From positions 176,319 to 240,318 of the forward strand of contig NZ_JAFUAG010000045.1 of assembly GCF_017464355.1 (NCBI RefSeq): a stretch of DNA of 64,000 nucleotides, read 5' to 3'. This DNA is from Ruminococcus sp. (GTDB taxonomy: Bacteria > Bacillota > Clostridia > Oscillospirales > Ruminococcaceae). A program made the translations under genes and the position numbers. Under the pieces are notes generated by a model that saw nothing but the letters and a program-made list of their open reading frames with translations, was not told the DNA's origin and made no database searches. Shown one piece after another: positions 29,656 to 38,784 of the stretch. The stretch's first letter is position 1. The number at the start of each line of letters is the position of its first letter.

Positions 29656-30426
29656 ATGAACCTGTTATTTATTGGCGATGTTGTAGGACGTTCGGGCTGT
29701 GACTACTTGGAAGCTCAGCTGTATGATCTGAAAAGAGAGTATGATATAGATGTGACAGTTGTCAACGGCGAGAATTCTGCCCAAGGCAACGGCATAACTC
29801 CCGAGTCCTTTGACAGGCTCATGAGAATGGGTGTAGATGTTGTCACCACAGGCAACCATTGCTTCCGCCGAAAAGAGACCGCCGACCTTTACGACAGCAG
29901 CGAGTTCCTTATTCGCCCCGCCAATTTCCCTGAGGGCGTACCTGGCAGGGGAGTTACCTATATCGACTTATGTCCTGTCAAGATAGCGGTGGTCAACCTT
30001 ATGGGTACTATGTTCCTTGAAGCCCTCGATAACCCCTTTATCAAAATAGATGAGATACTCAAGACCATTGATACACCCAATATAATTGTGGATTTTCATG
30101 CCGAAGCCACCAGCGAAAAAAAGGCCATGGGCTTCTACCTCCAGGACCGTGTCACCGCCGTACTGGGTACCCACACCCATGTGCAGACCGCCGATGAATG
30201 TATCTTAGGCGGACACACCGCCTATATAACCGATGCAGGTATGACAGGCCCCGAACTTTCTGTTCTCGGTGTTGACAGCGAGATAATCATCAATAAATTC
30301 AAATATCATATCCCTGTTAAGTTTGAGGAAAGCAAAAATCCGTCCTTCCTGAACGGTGTTGTTGTGTCTTTTGATGAAAAATCGGGAAAATCTACAAATA
30401 TTACCAGAATTATTAGTCGCAAATAA
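29656..30426 (+). CDS. ymdB: YmdB-family metallophosphoesterase
   Basis: A 256-residue calcineurin-like phosphoesterase; in Bacillus YmdB acts on 2',3'-cyclic nucleotides and affects biofilm/motility choice. Metal ligands are visible in IGDVVGRSG (residues 5-13), NGENSAQGNG, TGNHCF, HAEATSEK and GTHTHVQTAD. Length is typical. Its partner rny is not in the window, but spoVS follows with its own promoter, matching the ymdB-spoVS order of Bacillus. Confidence 0.92.
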   Translation: MNLLFIGDVVGRSGCDYLEAQLYDLKREYDIDVTVVNGENSAQGNGITPESFDRLMRMGVDVVTTGNHCFRRKETADLYDSSEFLIRPANFPEGVPGRGVTYIDLCPVKIAVVNLMGTMFLEALDNPFIKIDEILKTIDTPNIIVDFHAEATSEKKAMGFYLQDRVTAVLGTHTHVQTADECILGGHTAYITDAGMTGPELSVLGVDSEIIINKFKYHIPVKFEESKNPSFLNGVVVSFDEKSGKSTNITRIISRK

Positions 30427-30446
30427 ACAAAATCTGGAAAATGCTA

Positions 30447-30475
30447 TTGCAAAATATTTCAAAATGTAGTATAAT
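30447..30475 (+). promoter_or_regulatory. Sigma-A promoter for spoVS
   Basis: TTGCAA, 17 bp, TATAAT. Confidence 0.75.
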
Positions 30476-30531
30476 ATTACAGTAAAATATTGAGTTAATA
30501 AACTTAGTAACGATAAAAGGAGTGTTTGGTT

Positions 30532-30792
30532 GTGGAGGTATTAAAGGTCTCATCAAGATCTGTACCTAACTCGGTAGCTGGTGCCATATCCGGTGTTATC
30601 AGGGATAAAGGCGCTGTTGAAGTTCAGGCTGTCGGCGCAGGTGCTGCAAATCAGGCTATTAAGGCCATTGCGATCGCAAGAGGATATCTTGCACCTGTTG
30701 GCATAGATATGATATGTATCCCCGCTTTCGCTAACGTTGAGATAGACGGCGAGGAAAGGACAGCTATCAAGCTGATCTGCGAACAGAGATGA
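30532..30792 (+). CDS. spoVS: Stage V sporulation protein S
   Basis: An 86-residue Alba-like protein needed for normal asymmetric division and spore coat formation in Bacillus. The sequence is nearly diagnostic: VEVLKVSSRSVPNSVAG at the start and GAANQAIKAIAIARG in the middle. GTG 30532 is chosen because AAGGAG lies 9 bp upstream and it gives the canonical length; TTG 30526 is too close to that site. SpoVS also occurs in some non-spore-formers, so alone it does not prove sporulation. Confidence 0.95.
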   Translation: MEVLKVSSRSVPNSVAGAISGVIRDKGAVEVQAVGAGAANQAIKAIAIARGYLAPVGIDMICIPAFANVEIDGEERTAIKLICEQR

Positions 30793-30800
30793 TTTATCAG

Positions 30801-30830
30801 ACACGGGGCGGTTGCTCCGTGTTTTAATTT
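30801..30830 (+). terminator. Terminator after spoVS
   Basis: ACACGG...CCGTGT stem then TTTAATTTT. Confidence 0.75.
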
Positions 30831-30834
30831 TATG

Positions 30835-30871
30835 AAAGAAGACCCCGAAGTGCCATAGCAGCGCTTCGGGT
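30835..30871 (-). terminator. Weak terminator after the 140-residue hypothetical gene
   Basis: Minus strand CCCGAAG...CTTCGGG stem followed by TCTTCTTTC. Confidence 0.5.
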
Positions 30872-30877
30872 GATCTA

Positions 30878-31300
30878 TTATTTCAGTTCTGTTCCAAGTT
30901 CTGCTAAAAATTCCTCAGCCGAAAGTTCGGGAAAACGAGCAGCATTCTCCGTGATGATATCCTTGTACTGCCACTGATGAGTGCATGACAGTATACTAAG
31001 AAGTGTCTCCGTGCATTCCCTGTCATAGGTGTGTATAACAGCCGTCAGGGGAGAAAGGTTCAGTTTATCGGAAACATCGTGTGTAAGCACTAATGTGTGC
31101 AGGGCATTCAGCATGGCCTCCGTCACTTCAAGCCTATCGTATATTTTTGAAGTGTGTTTTACCATTTCAGGGTCGCTTTCCGCAGTAAGCCTTTCTATCA
31201 GCGTATTGCCGACCTCGATAAGCGTACTCTCGCTCCATTTTACATTATCAAAAAGATCTGAAAGATAGTCAAACATCTGCGCATATGTTATCTTTTCCAC
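30878..31300 (-). CDS. Helical hypothetical protein
   Basis: A 140-residue, probably all-helical, acidic protein without signal peptide or membrane segment. I recognise no family. It contains a run of amphipathic helices (LIEVGNTLIERL, LEVTEAMLNALHTLVL). An AAGGAGATG-type site precedes the ATG. It stands alone between spoVS and ackA. Confidence 0.6.
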   Translation of the reverse strand: MEKITYAQMFDYLSDLFDNVKWSESTLIEVGNTLIERLTAESDPEMVKHTSKIYDRLEVTEAMLNALHTLVLTHDVSDKLNLSPLTAVIHTYDRECTETLLSILSCTHQWQYKDIITENAARFPELSAEEFLAELGTELK

Positions 31301-31374
31301 ATCAACATCTCCTTGCTTTCCCTTCTGTTTCAGGAAAATTATAGCATAATGGCTTGCCTAAGTCAATAGAAATG

Positions 31375-31413
31375 CCACAGCATTCCCGATTTATCATCGT
31401 AAAACGCTGTGGT
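31375..31413 (-). terminator. Possible hairpin after ackA
   Basis: CCACAGC...GCTGTGG stem with a long loop and no strong T run on the minus side. Confidence 0.35.
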
Positions 31414-31434
31414 ATAAGTTTTCAATATAAGTTA

Positions 31435-32631
31435 TTACTTGGAGATCAGTGCCAGAGTATCTCTAGCTATCAGCAGTTCCTCGTTGGTAGGTACAACATA
31501 TACCTTTACCTTGCTGTCATCAGTGGAGATCTCCTGCAGCTTGCCGCGGCAGTTGTTCTTGTCAGCATCTATCTTGATACCCATGAACTCCAGACCCTCG
31601 CAAGCCTCTGCTCTTACCTCAGGTGCGTTCTCACCGATACCGCCTGTGAACAGAACAGCGTCAACGCCGCCCATAGCAGCTGCGTAAGAACCTATGTACT
31701 TCTTGATCTGATATGTCAGCATCTCGCTTACAGCCTGTGCCTGCTCGTTGCCCTCGTTGGCAGCCTTCTGGATATCTCTGTTATCAGAGCTTATGCCAGA
31801 AACACCCAGGAAGCCCGACTGCTTGTTCATGTAAGCGGTCATCTCATCAGGTGTGAAGCCCTTCTTCTTAGCAACAAATTCAACAGCAGAGGGGTCAACA
31901 GCGCCGCAGCGTGTACCCATTACCAGACCGTCCAGAGGAGTAAAGCCCATGGAAGTATCAACGCTCTTGCCGCCGTCAACTGCGGTGATGGAAGAACCGT
32001 TGCCCAGGTGACATGAAACTATCTTCAGTTCCTCAGGCTTCTTGCCCAGCACTCTTGCCAGCTCGCCTGAAACAAATCTGTGGGAAGTACCGTGGAAACC
32101 GTATTTTCTTACGTGCAGCTCAGTGTAGCAGTCATAAGGCAGACCGAACAGGAAAGCCTTTCTGGGCATGGTAGCGTGGAAAGCTGTATCAAATACAACA
32201 GCCTGGGGTGTGCCCTCGGGCAGTACAGCCTTGCAGGCTCTCAGTGCCAGTGCATGGGGGTGGTTATGAACAGGTGCCAGCTCAGCCAGTGCATCTATCT
32301 TGTCGATAACTTCATCGGTAACTGCACAGGTCTCACGGAATACCTCAGCACCCTGCACTATTCTGTGGCCTACAGCAGAGATCTCGTCCATAGAGTCTAT
32401 GACCTTGGTCTCACCGCTGGTCAGAACTTCTACCAGCTTCTCAAAAGCCTCAGTGTGAGTAGGGAAATTGCAATCAGCCTCATAGCTTCTGCCGTCGCCT
32501 GTTTTGGCACTTACATGACCGTCGATACCTATACGGTCGCAGTTGCCCTTTGCGATAACACTTTCATCTTCCATGTTCAGCAGCTGATACTTCAGCGATG
32601 ATGAACCTGCATTAACAACTAGTATTTTCAT
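31435..32631 (-). CDS. ackA: Acetate kinase
   Basis: A 398-residue enzyme that interconverts acetyl phosphate plus ADP and acetate plus ATP, the ATP-yielding end of acetate fermentation. The signature VVNAGSSSLKYQL is at residues 4-16, the second signature includes YGFHGTSHRF, and the phosphate loop CHLGNGSSI is present. ATG 32631 has AGGAG 11 bp upstream; the longer frame to 32700 covers the promoter region. No pta is in the window. It is divergent from tmcAL, whose product uses acetate. Confidence 0.97.
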   Translation of the reverse strand: MKILVVNAGSSSLKYQLLNMEDESVIAKGNCDRIGIDGHVSAKTGDGRSYEADCNFPTHTEAFEKLVEVLTSGETKVIDSMDEISAVGHRIVQGAEVFRETCAVTDEVIDKIDALAELAPVHNHPHALALRACKAVLPEGTPQAVVFDTAFHATMPRKAFLFGLPYDCYTELHVRKYGFHGTSHRFVSGELARVLGKKPEELKIVSCHLGNGSSITAVDGGKSVDTSMGFTPLDGLVMGTRCGAVDPSAVEFVAKKKGFTPDEMTAYMNKQSGFLGVSGISSDNRDIQKAANEGNEQAQAVSEMLTYQIKKYIGSYAAAMGGVDAVLFTGGIGENAPEVRAEACEGLEFMGIKIDADKNNCRGKLQEISTDDSKVKVYVVPTNEELLIARDTLALISK

Positions 32632-32708
32632 CGGAAAAATACTCCTCTCAATATTATAATGGATATTATATCGGGCTTGACAATCCCGCCGCGATATCAT
32701 ATAATATT

Positions 32709-32737
32709 AGTATACCAATATTTGTGTTAAATTTCAA
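32709..32737 (-). promoter_or_regulatory. Sigma-A promoter for ackA
   Basis: Minus strand TTGAAA (32732-32737), 17 bp, TATACT (32709-32714). Confidence 0.75.
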
Positions 32738-32831
32738 GTCTGTTTCACCTAAATATACATATTGCACAATATTTATTTTGTTAATTTGTTAATCATATAC
32801 TGTTCAGCTCTTTTAAAAAGGAGGACAAGCT

Positions 32832-33995
32832 ATGAAAATTGCAGGAGTCGTAGCCGAGTATAACCCCTTTCACAACGGACACAAATATCAGCTTGAAGAA
32901 ACAAGGCGGAATGGTGCTACCCATATCGTAGTGGTCATGAGCGGCTCCGCAGTTCAGCGGGGAGATGTGGCTGTGGCCGATAAGTATTCCCGTGCGCAGA
33001 CAGCCCTTGAAAACGGTGCTGATCTCGTTATCGAGCTGCCCGCACCCTATTCTTGCTCCAGCGCCGAACGCTTTGCCAGGGCCGCAGTACAGCTGCTGGC
33101 AGGCCTAGGGGAGAACGGTGTTTCCATGCTTTCTTTCGGCTGTGAAACAGCTGACCTGCCTTTGCTGAAAAAAGCCGCCGATATCTCCGCTGAGCTGGAC
33201 GATTCAAAATACGTCCGTGATATGCTGGAAAACGGTGTGCCTTACCCCGCAGCGGTGGCGGCAGCAGCGGGTATACCTGCCATACAGGCGGTCTTCGATA
33301 AGCCAAACAATATGCTGGCTATCGAGTACATCAAGGCACTTAAAAAGTATGCCCCCTGGACAGAGCACCTTGCCATAGCCCGCAGCGGAGCAGACCATGA
33401 CAGCAGTGATGCTTCCGATAATATTGCCAGCGCCTCCCGGATCCGTGAGCTTATCAGGGCGGGGGAGGACTACTCTGCCTTTGTACCGAAAATCATCGAG
33501 GGCGAGCCCTTTCTTATCGAAAATGCCGATAAAGCCCTGCTTATGCGCATAATGACCGCAGGCACCGAGCTTCAGCGCCTGCCCGATATGTCCACTCACC
33601 TGGCACGCAGGTTCATAAATACCCGTGAGACCAAGTGTGAGCTTATAAACTCAGCCTCCGATTTTGCTGAGCTTTTCAAGCATAAGGCCATAACCCTTGC
33701 CCGTGTCCGCAGAATAATGATCTATCTGGCCATAGGGGTCACTTCCCATGACCTCTTCGATGTGCCCTACGGCAGGGTACTGGCTCTCAACGAACGGGGC
33801 AGGGAGATATTCGCAGCCTGTAAAAATGCACCCATGGATTACGGCACCTCCCTGGCAAATCTGGAAAAGCTTTCTTCCCGTGCGGCCCGTATCTCCGAGC
33901 TGGAGCGAAATGCCGTCACCCTGCAGCAGTTGTGCGTAAAGGGCAGCCCGAACTTCATCAGCGAGTACACGAGAAAGATAGTGCTTTCCCGTTAA
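32832..33995 (+). CDS. tmcAL: tRNA(Met) cytidine acetate ligase (YlbM)
   Basis: A 387-residue nucleotidyltransferase-fold enzyme that activates acetate with ATP and acetylates C34 of elongator tRNA-Met. The HxGH nucleotidyltransferase motif is in EYNPFHNGHKYQ (residues 9-20) and the following VVVMSGSAVQRGD is typical of the family. AAAGGAGG precedes the ATG. Divergent from ackA, so the two share an intergenic region; both handle acetate, which suggests but does not prove linked regulation. Confidence 0.92.
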   Translation: MKIAGVVAEYNPFHNGHKYQLEETRRNGATHIVVVMSGSAVQRGDVAVADKYSRAQTALENGADLVIELPAPYSCSSAERFARAAVQLLAGLGENGVSMLSFGCETADLPLLKKAADISAELDDSKYVRDMLENGVPYPAAVAAAAGIPAIQAVFDKPNNMLAIEYIKALKKYAPWTEHLAIARSGADHDSSDASDNIASASRIRELIRAGEDYSAFVPKIIEGEPFLIENADKALLMRIMTAGTELQRLPDMSTHLARRFINTRETKCELINSASDFAELFKHKAITLARVRRIMIYLAIGVTSHDLFDVPYGRVLALNERGREIFAACKNAPMDYGTSLANLEKLSSRAARISELERNAVTLQQLCVKGSPNFISEYTRKIVLSR

Positions 33996-34018
33996 TAGAA
34001 TGTTTATAAAATTAGCTA

Positions 34019-34047
34019 TTGGCAAACTGTCAATAATATGTTATAAT
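34019..34047 (+). promoter_or_regulatory. Sigma-A promoter for the ACT/UPF0210 operon
   Basis: TTGGCA, 17 bp, TATAAT. Confidence 0.75.
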
Positions 34048-34088
34048 ATATAGGTTAAAATATTTTTGAGCGAAAGGCGGTATTATAT

Positions 34089-34358
34089 ATGAGAGCAGTT
34101 GTAACTGTTATCGGCAAAGATACTGTAGGTATCCTTGCAAAGGTAAGCACCAAGTGTGCCGAATTCAATGCAAACGTTGAGGAGGTAACACAGTCTGTTC
34201 TGCAGGAACTTTTTGCTATGATAATGGTAGTTGATATATCCAAGCTGAATGCAGATTTTGCTACCCTCAGCGACAGCCTCAAAGCGCTGGGCGATGAGCT
34301 GGGTGTCAAGGTACACGTTATGCATGAGGATATTTTCAACTGTATGCACCATATTTAA
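34089..34358 (+). CDS. ACT domain protein, UPF0237
   Basis: An 89-residue single ACT domain (MRAVVTVIGKDTVGILAKVS) of the UPF0237 family, a probable amino-acid-sensing partner. It is nearly always next to the UPF0210 gene, as here 18 bp upstream of it. The function of the pair is not established. Confidence 0.9.
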   Translation: MRAVVTVIGKDTVGILAKVSTKCAEFNANVEEVTQSVLQELFAMIMVVDISKLNADFATLSDSLKALGDELGVKVHVMHEDIFNCMHHI

Positions 34359-34376
34359 TGAGAGGATCTCCGAAAC

Positions 34377-35732
34377 ATGATTAATGTATATGATATTCTT
34401 GAAACTATACGCATGATACAGGACGATTGTCTTGATATCCGTACTATAACCATGGGCATATCCCTGCTTGACTGTATCGACAGTGATATCGACAAGGCCT
34501 GCGAGAAGGTCTATGAGAAGATAACCACCAAGGCCAAGGACCTTGTTAAGGTCGGTGAGCAGATCGAGAAAGAGCTGGGTATCCCGATAATCAATAAGCG
34601 TATCTCCGTAACACCTATAGCTATCATCTCAGCTGCCTGCAAGGGTTCGCCTGTAAAGTTTGCCCACGCTATGGACAAGGCTGCCAAGACAGTGGGTGTA
34701 AACCTTATCGGCGGATATTCCGCACTTGTGCCCAAGGGCTTTTCCGCCGGCGATATCGAGCTTATAAAGTCCATACCCGAGGCTCTTGCCACTACCGAGA
34801 GGGTATGTTCTTCCGTAAATATAGGTTCTACCAAAACAGGTATCAACCTTGATGCTGTCAAGATGATGGGCGGCATTATCCGTGAGTGTGCCGAGAAGAC
34901 CGTTGACCAGGCTTGCTTCGGTGCTGCAAAGCTGGTAGTTTTCTGCAATGCCGTTGAGGATAACCCCTTTATGGCAGGTGCTTTCCACGGTGTGGGCGAG
35001 CCTGATTGCATGATAAACGTTGGTGTTTCAGGCCCCGGTGTTGTCAGGGCTGCTCTTAAAAAGTACCCCGATGCTGACATCACTGGCATTGCCGATGTCA
35101 TCAAGGAGATATCCTATAAGATAACCCGTGTCGGCCAGCTGGTAGGCACAATTGCTTCTGAAAGACTTGGTGTACCCTTCGGCATAGTTGACCTTTCTCT
35201 TGCACCTACACCTGCTGTCGGTGACTCAGTTGCTCATATCCTTGAAGAGATAGGCCTTGAAAAGTGCGGTACCCACGGTACCACAGCCTGCCTTGCCATG
35301 CTCAACGATGCTGTCAAGAAGGGTGGCGTAATGGCTTGCTCACGCATTGGCGGACTTTCAGGTGCTTTCATTCCTGTTTCTGAGGACGCAGGTATGATAG
35401 CTGCTGCCAAGAGTGGCGCGCTGTGTATCGAAAAGCTTGAAGCTATGACCGCAGTATGCTCTGTTGGTCTGGATATGATAGTCGTTCCCGGCGATACTCC
35501 CGCAGATACCCTTTCTGCTATAATCGCCGATGAAGCAGCGATCGGTATGGTAAACTGCAAGACCACTGCTGTAAGAGTTATCCCCGCTATCGGCAAAGAT
35601 GTGGGCGAAGAGCTTGATTGGGGCGGCCTGTTCGGCTGCGGCCCTGTTATGCCCCTTAAGAAAGAGTCGGCAAGCAAGTTCATCAACCGCGGCGGACAGA
35701 TACCCGCACCTCTGCACAGCCTTAAAAACTGA
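34377..35732 (+). CDS. UPF0210 (DUF711) family protein
   Basis: A 451-residue cytosolic protein of the UPF0210/PFL-like (DUF711) family, conserved across Firmicutes and archaea. Family features include the N-terminal [20 protein letters not shown] segment and the glycine-rich [20 protein letters not shown] motif. Structures of the family show a barrel related to glycyl radical enzymes, but there is no glycyl radical motif and no proven reaction. It is cotranscribed with the ACT protein, which may regulate it. Confidence 0.9.
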   Translation: MINVYDILETIRMIQDDCLDIRTITMGISLLDCIDSDIDKACEKVYEKITTKAKDLVKVGEQIEKELGIPIINKRISVTPIAIISAACKGSPVKFAHAMDKAAKTVGVNLIGGYSALVPKGFSAGDIELIKSIPEALATTERVCSSVNIGSTKTGINLDAVKMMGGIIRECAEKTVDQACFGAAKLVVFCNAVEDNPFMAGAFHGVGEPDCMINVGVSGPGVVRAALKKYPDADITGIADVIKEISYKITRVGQLVGTIASERLGVPFGIVDLSLAPTPAVGDSVAHILEEIGLEKCGTHGTTACLAMLNDAVKKGGVMACSRIGGLSGAFIPVSEDAGMIAAAKSGALCIEKLEAMTAVCSVGLDMIVVPGDTPADTLSAIIADEAAIGMVNCKTTAVRVIPAIGKDVGEELDWGGLFGCGPVMPLKKESASKFINRGGQIPAPLHSLKN

Positions 35733-35737
35733 TACCA

Positions 35738-35767
35738 CGGGGCAGCCTTGTGCTGCCCTTATTTTGT
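35738..35767 (+). terminator. Terminator after the UPF0210 gene
   Basis: GGGCAG...CTGCCC stem followed by TTATTTTGTT. Confidence 0.75.
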
Positions 35768-35871
35768 TGCAAATGGTTCAGATAAAGCAGTTCTGCGCTA
35801 AATACATAAATTGCTTAGAGTCTCATGAAACAGCAAAAATACCCGTATAGAAAGACCACAAAGGTGATACT

Positions 35872-36720
35872 ATGGATAAAATACTTCTTGATATGCACAC
35901 CCACAGCAGCCATTCCCCCGATGCGGAGGACAGCGCTGCTGCTATGTGCGAAAGAGCCGCAGAGCTCGGCCTGACAGCCTATGCGCTGACAGATCACTGC
36001 GATGTCAATTTCTGGGAGAAAGCCCCCACCCCCGAAACTATCGATGCGATGATGTACGGCTCAGGCAGCTATGCTCTTGCAAGCATAGCCGAGCAGACAC
36101 AGCTTCGTGATAAATACAGCGGGCGCCTTGACCTCATTATCGGCATCGAGCTTGGCCAGCCCCTGCAGAATATGGAAAAAGCCGAGCTTATAACCGATGA
36201 CCCCCGCCTTGACTTCATCATCGGTTCACACCACATGAATGCAGGGGTAGATGATTTCTACTACCTTGACTACAGCAAAATGTCTCCCGCAGAACTTGAC
36301 CGCCTCCTTGAGAATTGCTTTACCCAGACCCTTGAGATGTGCCGCTGGGGCAGGTTCGATGTGCTGGGTCATCTTACTTATCCCCTCAGGTATATCTGCG
36401 GAGAATACGGCATTCCCGTGGATACAGACAGATATCACGATATCATCTGTGAAATTTTTAGTACACTTATCTCAAAGGGCAAGGGTATCGAGATAAACAC
36501 TTCAGGCCTCCGCCAGAAGTACGGCATGACCTTCCCCACCTTTGAACTTGTAAAGCTGTACCGTCAGCTTGGGGGCGAGATACTCACCATCGGTTCAGAT
36601 GCCCACCGTGTTCCCGACCTTGGCAAGGGCATAGCTGAGGGTATCGAGCTGGCAAAAGCCGCAGGCTTCGACAAGGTCGCATATTTCAAGAAGCATGAGC
36701 CCCATTTCCTAAAGCTGTGA
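35872..36720 (+). CDS. PHP-domain histidinol-phosphatase-like protein
   Basis: A 282-residue PHP phosphoesterase of the HisK/HisJ type, which hydrolyses histidinol phosphate in histidine biosynthesis. Metal ligands are visible in DMHTHSSHS (residues 7-15), LTDHCD (about 41-46), GIELGQ, IGSHH and the C-terminal GSDAH. AAAGGTGAT precedes the ATG. No other his genes are near, so a different sugar- or nucleotide-phosphate substrate is possible. Its 3' end overlaps the sigG 3' part by 12 bp in convergent orientation. Confidence 0.85.
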   Translation: MDKILLDMHTHSSHSPDAEDSAAAMCERAAELGLTAYALTDHCDVNFWEKAPTPETIDAMMYGSGSYALASIAEQTQLRDKYSGRLDLIIGIELGQPLQNMEKAELITDDPRLDFIIGSHHMNAGVDDFYYLDYSKMSPAELDRLLENCFTQTLEMCRWGRFDVLGHLTYPLRYICGEYGIPVDTDRYHDIICEIFSTLISKGKGIEINTSGLRQKYGMTFPTFELVKLYRQLGGEILTIGSDAHRVPDLGKGIAEGIELAKAAGFDKVAYFKKHEPHFLKL

Positions 36721-37197
36721 CTTTATCTTGTCCAGCGCACTTTTCTCCAGACGGGAAACCTGTGCCTGGGAAATGCCTATCTCCTTTGCCACCTCCATCT
36801 GGGTGCGTCCCTTGTAAAAACGTAGGAAAAGTATGTTCTTTTCCCTGCTTTTCAGACTTTTCAGCGCTTCTTTAAGGGTCAGTTCCTCCAGCCAGCTTTT
36901 GTCATCATTGCTGTCGCAGATCTGATCCACGATGTAAAGCGCATCACCGCCCTCGGTGTAAACAGGCTCATAAATTGAAACAGGGTCGCTCACCGACTCC
37001 AGCGCCGTTACGATATCTGCCCGCTTTTCTCCCGTCAGCTCTGCGATCTCGTCAATGCTGGGTTCACGCTGGTTTTCGGCGATGAAAGCTTCCTTTGCCT
37101 GCATGGCTTTGTATGCCAGATCCCGCATGGAACGGCTGACTCTCATCGGGCGGAAATCTCTCATATAGCGTTTTATTTCTCCCAATATCATTGGCAC
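36709..37197 (-). pseudogene. sigG: sigG 3' part (SigG residues ~95-256), separated from its 5' part
   Basis: C-terminal 160 residues of the forespore sigma factor SigG: regions 2.3/2.4 (MILGEIKRYMRDFRPMRVSRSMR), region 3 and region 4 with the helix-turn-helix (TQMEVAKEIGISQAQVSRLEK). No ribosome binding site precedes GTG 37197 or ATG 37191, and the sequence upstream becomes unrelated at the GGCAC core (37193-37197). The 5' part lies 9.1 kb away at 46239-46586 on the same strand. There are no internal stops or frameshifts, so this is an interrupted rather than decayed gene. Joining at the core restores ...TYAVP|MILGE... in frame. Confidence 0.93.
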
Positions 37198-37216
37198 AGC
37201 ATTGGGCGGTCGAAAA
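37181..37216. other. Left attachment site (hybrid of sigG and element half-sites)
   Basis: The sigG half-site (37181-37192) joins core GGCAC (37193-37197) and then the element arm containing ACAGC, TTGGGC and GTCGAAAA (37196-37216). Likely crossover is at the GG of 37193-37194. Confidence 0.85.
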
Positions 37217-37249
37217 CGGACAGCAGATACCTTATCTGCTGTCCGTTTT
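37213..37249. terminator. Perfect 17 bp hairpin at the left end of the element
   Basis: AAAACGGACAGCAGATA, a 3-nt loop, then the exact complement ending in TTTT. It has A and T tracts on both sides so it can terminate in either direction. It would stop element transcripts from entering the sigG 3' part. Confidence 0.8.
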
Positions 37250-37306
37250 GTTATATATGTCTATTACATTGCTTTGGCAGATGATAAATTTGTTCAAACA
37301 GATAGC

Positions 37307-37335
37307 TTGACAAACTGTGTATATAGTGCTATAAT
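37307..37335 (+). promoter_or_regulatory. Consensus sigma-A promoter for the NAD-salvage operon
   Basis: TTGACA (37307-37312), 17 bp, TATAAT (37330-37335), a perfect match, about 56 bp before the first gene. Confidence 0.88.
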
Positions 37336-37390
37336 GATAACAACAAAGAGATAATAACTAAAGGTTACAAACAGAAAAGGACGGATAGTT

Positions 37391-37948
37391 ATGAATATAC
37401 TGATAGCCATTGACCTCCAGAAGGATTTTACCACAGGTGTCCTCGGCAATGCCGAATGTGATGCTGCTGCCGCAAAAGCCGCAGAACGCATAAAGGCATA
37501 CCGTACTGAAAACCCCGATACTCCCGTGGTGTTTACCCTTGACACCCATACCGAGAATTATATTGAGACCCAGGAAGGCAGAAATCTTCCTATAGTACAC
37601 TGTGTCCGCGGAACTGAGGGCTGGCAGCTCGATGAGCGCATAGCAGCCGTTAAGGCAGAGGGTGATATCACGGTGGAAAAGCCGTCTTTCGGTTCGGCGG
37701 ATCTTCCTGTAGTTATCTCAAAGCTTGTATGGCGTGATAAGATCGAGGAGATAGAAGAGATCGAGTTCATCGGTGTATGCACAGATATCTGTGTTATCAG
37801 CAACGCTATGATAGTCAAATCAGTTTTTCCCGAGGTACCCATTAAGATAAACGCCAAATGCTGCGCAGGTGTTACACCCGAGTCTCACGAAAATGCACTC
37901 AGCGCCATGGCGGCCTGCCAGATGAAGATCGAAAGGAATGAGGTATAA
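37391..37948 (+). CDS. Cysteine hydrolase, nicotinamidase/isochorismatase-like
   Basis: A 185-residue isochorismatase-fold hydrolase. The catalytic triad candidates are Asp in IDLQKDF (residue 8), a central Lys (in EKPSFGSA, near residue 97) and Cys in GVCTDICV (near residue 136), as in nicotinamidase. It would convert nicotinamide to nicotinate and ammonia, but isochorismatase-like proteins with other amide substrates look similar. The genomic link to the Prs-like and NAMPT-like genes supports a pyridine role. Its stop overlaps the next ATG (TAATG). Confidence 0.8.
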   Translation: MNILIAIDLQKDFTTGVLGNAECDAAAAKAAERIKAYRTENPDTPVVFTLDTHTENYIETQEGRNLPIVHCVRGTEGWQLDERIAAVKAEGDITVEKPSFGSADLPVVISKLVWRDKIEEIEEIEFIGVCTDICVISNAMIVKSVFPEVPIKINAKCCAGVTPESHENALSAMAACQMKIERNEV

Positions 37949-38763
37949 TGCTTAGCTACCGTTTTGACGGGGGAGAGTTCATCTCCCCGAACATCGATAA
38001 CTACCCCGACGGCACCATGAAGATAGACCTCGCCCCCGCCGATACCTGCCAAAAGGCAGATATCCGCTGGCTTTACGAGAACGAGCTTGAACAGATGCAG
38101 CTTTTCTTCATCATGGGCAGCCTGAAAGACCGCTTCCCGAAAGCTGAGTTCACCCTGTTCCTGCCCTATCTTCCCAATGCCCGCATGGACAGAGTACACG
38201 CTGATACTGAGGTCTTCACTTTAAAGTATTTTGCCCGTTTCATAAATTCCATGGGTTTTGATAAGGTTTATGTGCTGGACGTTCACTCTTCCGTAGGCGC
38301 TGCCCTTATCGACCGCTGCGTTAATATCTCCCCTGAAAAATATATCCGTCAGGCCATGGAAGCTGCAGGCTTCTCCTTTGAGAACGACTACCTGTTCTTC
38401 CCTGATGAGGGTTCAATGAAGCGCTATTCCTCCATGTTTAATGGAAACCATGTCGGCTTCGGCATAAAGAAGCGTGACTGGTCCACAGGCAGGATAATGG
38501 GTCTTGAAGTTGAGGGCGACGACCCCACAGGAAAAAATGTATTCATCATTGACGATATATGTGCCTATGGCGGAACTGTCTTTTACTCCGCAAATAAGCT
38601 CAAAGAGCTTGGCTGTGCTGATATAAACGTATATTTCAGCCACTGCGAGAACTCCATAGCAAAGGGCAGGCTGTTTGGATGCGGAATGATAAAGAATATC
38701 TACACCACAAATTCCATATGCACCCTGCCCGAAAACGATATCCTCAGGTTAATCGAACTATGA
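37948..38763 (+). CDS. Ribose-phosphate pyrophosphokinase-like protein (Prs-like)
   Basis: A 271-residue protein of the PRPP-synthetase fold, about 40 residues shorter than housekeeping Prs and clearly divergent. PYLPNARMDR (near residue 72) corresponds to the ATP-binding PYxxxARQDR, and the PRPP/ribose phosphate loop is VFIIDDICAYGGTVF (near residues 195-209). Between cysteine hydrolase and NAMPT-like genes it probably makes the pyrophosphorylated ribose donor for the latter. It could be a true PRPP synthetase or an ADP-ribose pyrophosphate synthetase as in the phage NARP1 pathway; sequence alone does not decide. Confidence 0.8.
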   Translation: MLSYRFDGGEFISPNIDNYPDGTMKIDLAPADTCQKADIRWLYENELEQMQLFFIMGSLKDRFPKAEFTLFLPYLPNARMDRVHADTEVFTLKYFARFINSMGFDKVYVLDVHSSVGAALIDRCVNISPEKYIRQAMEAAGFSFENDYLFFPDEGSMKRYSSMFNGNHVGFGIKKRDWSTGRIMGLEVEGDDPTGKNVFIIDDICAYGGTVFYSANKLKELGCADINVYFSHCENSIAKGRLFGCGMIKNIYTTNSICTLPENDILRLIEL

Positions 38764-38784
38764 TGTAAAGAAAGGAAGATCATT

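Noticed and set aside
36709-37197. sigG 3' part as a stand-alone short sigma factor gene
   Set aside because: No ribosome binding site, no region 1.2/2.1, and it begins exactly at the att core, which fits a cut gene better.
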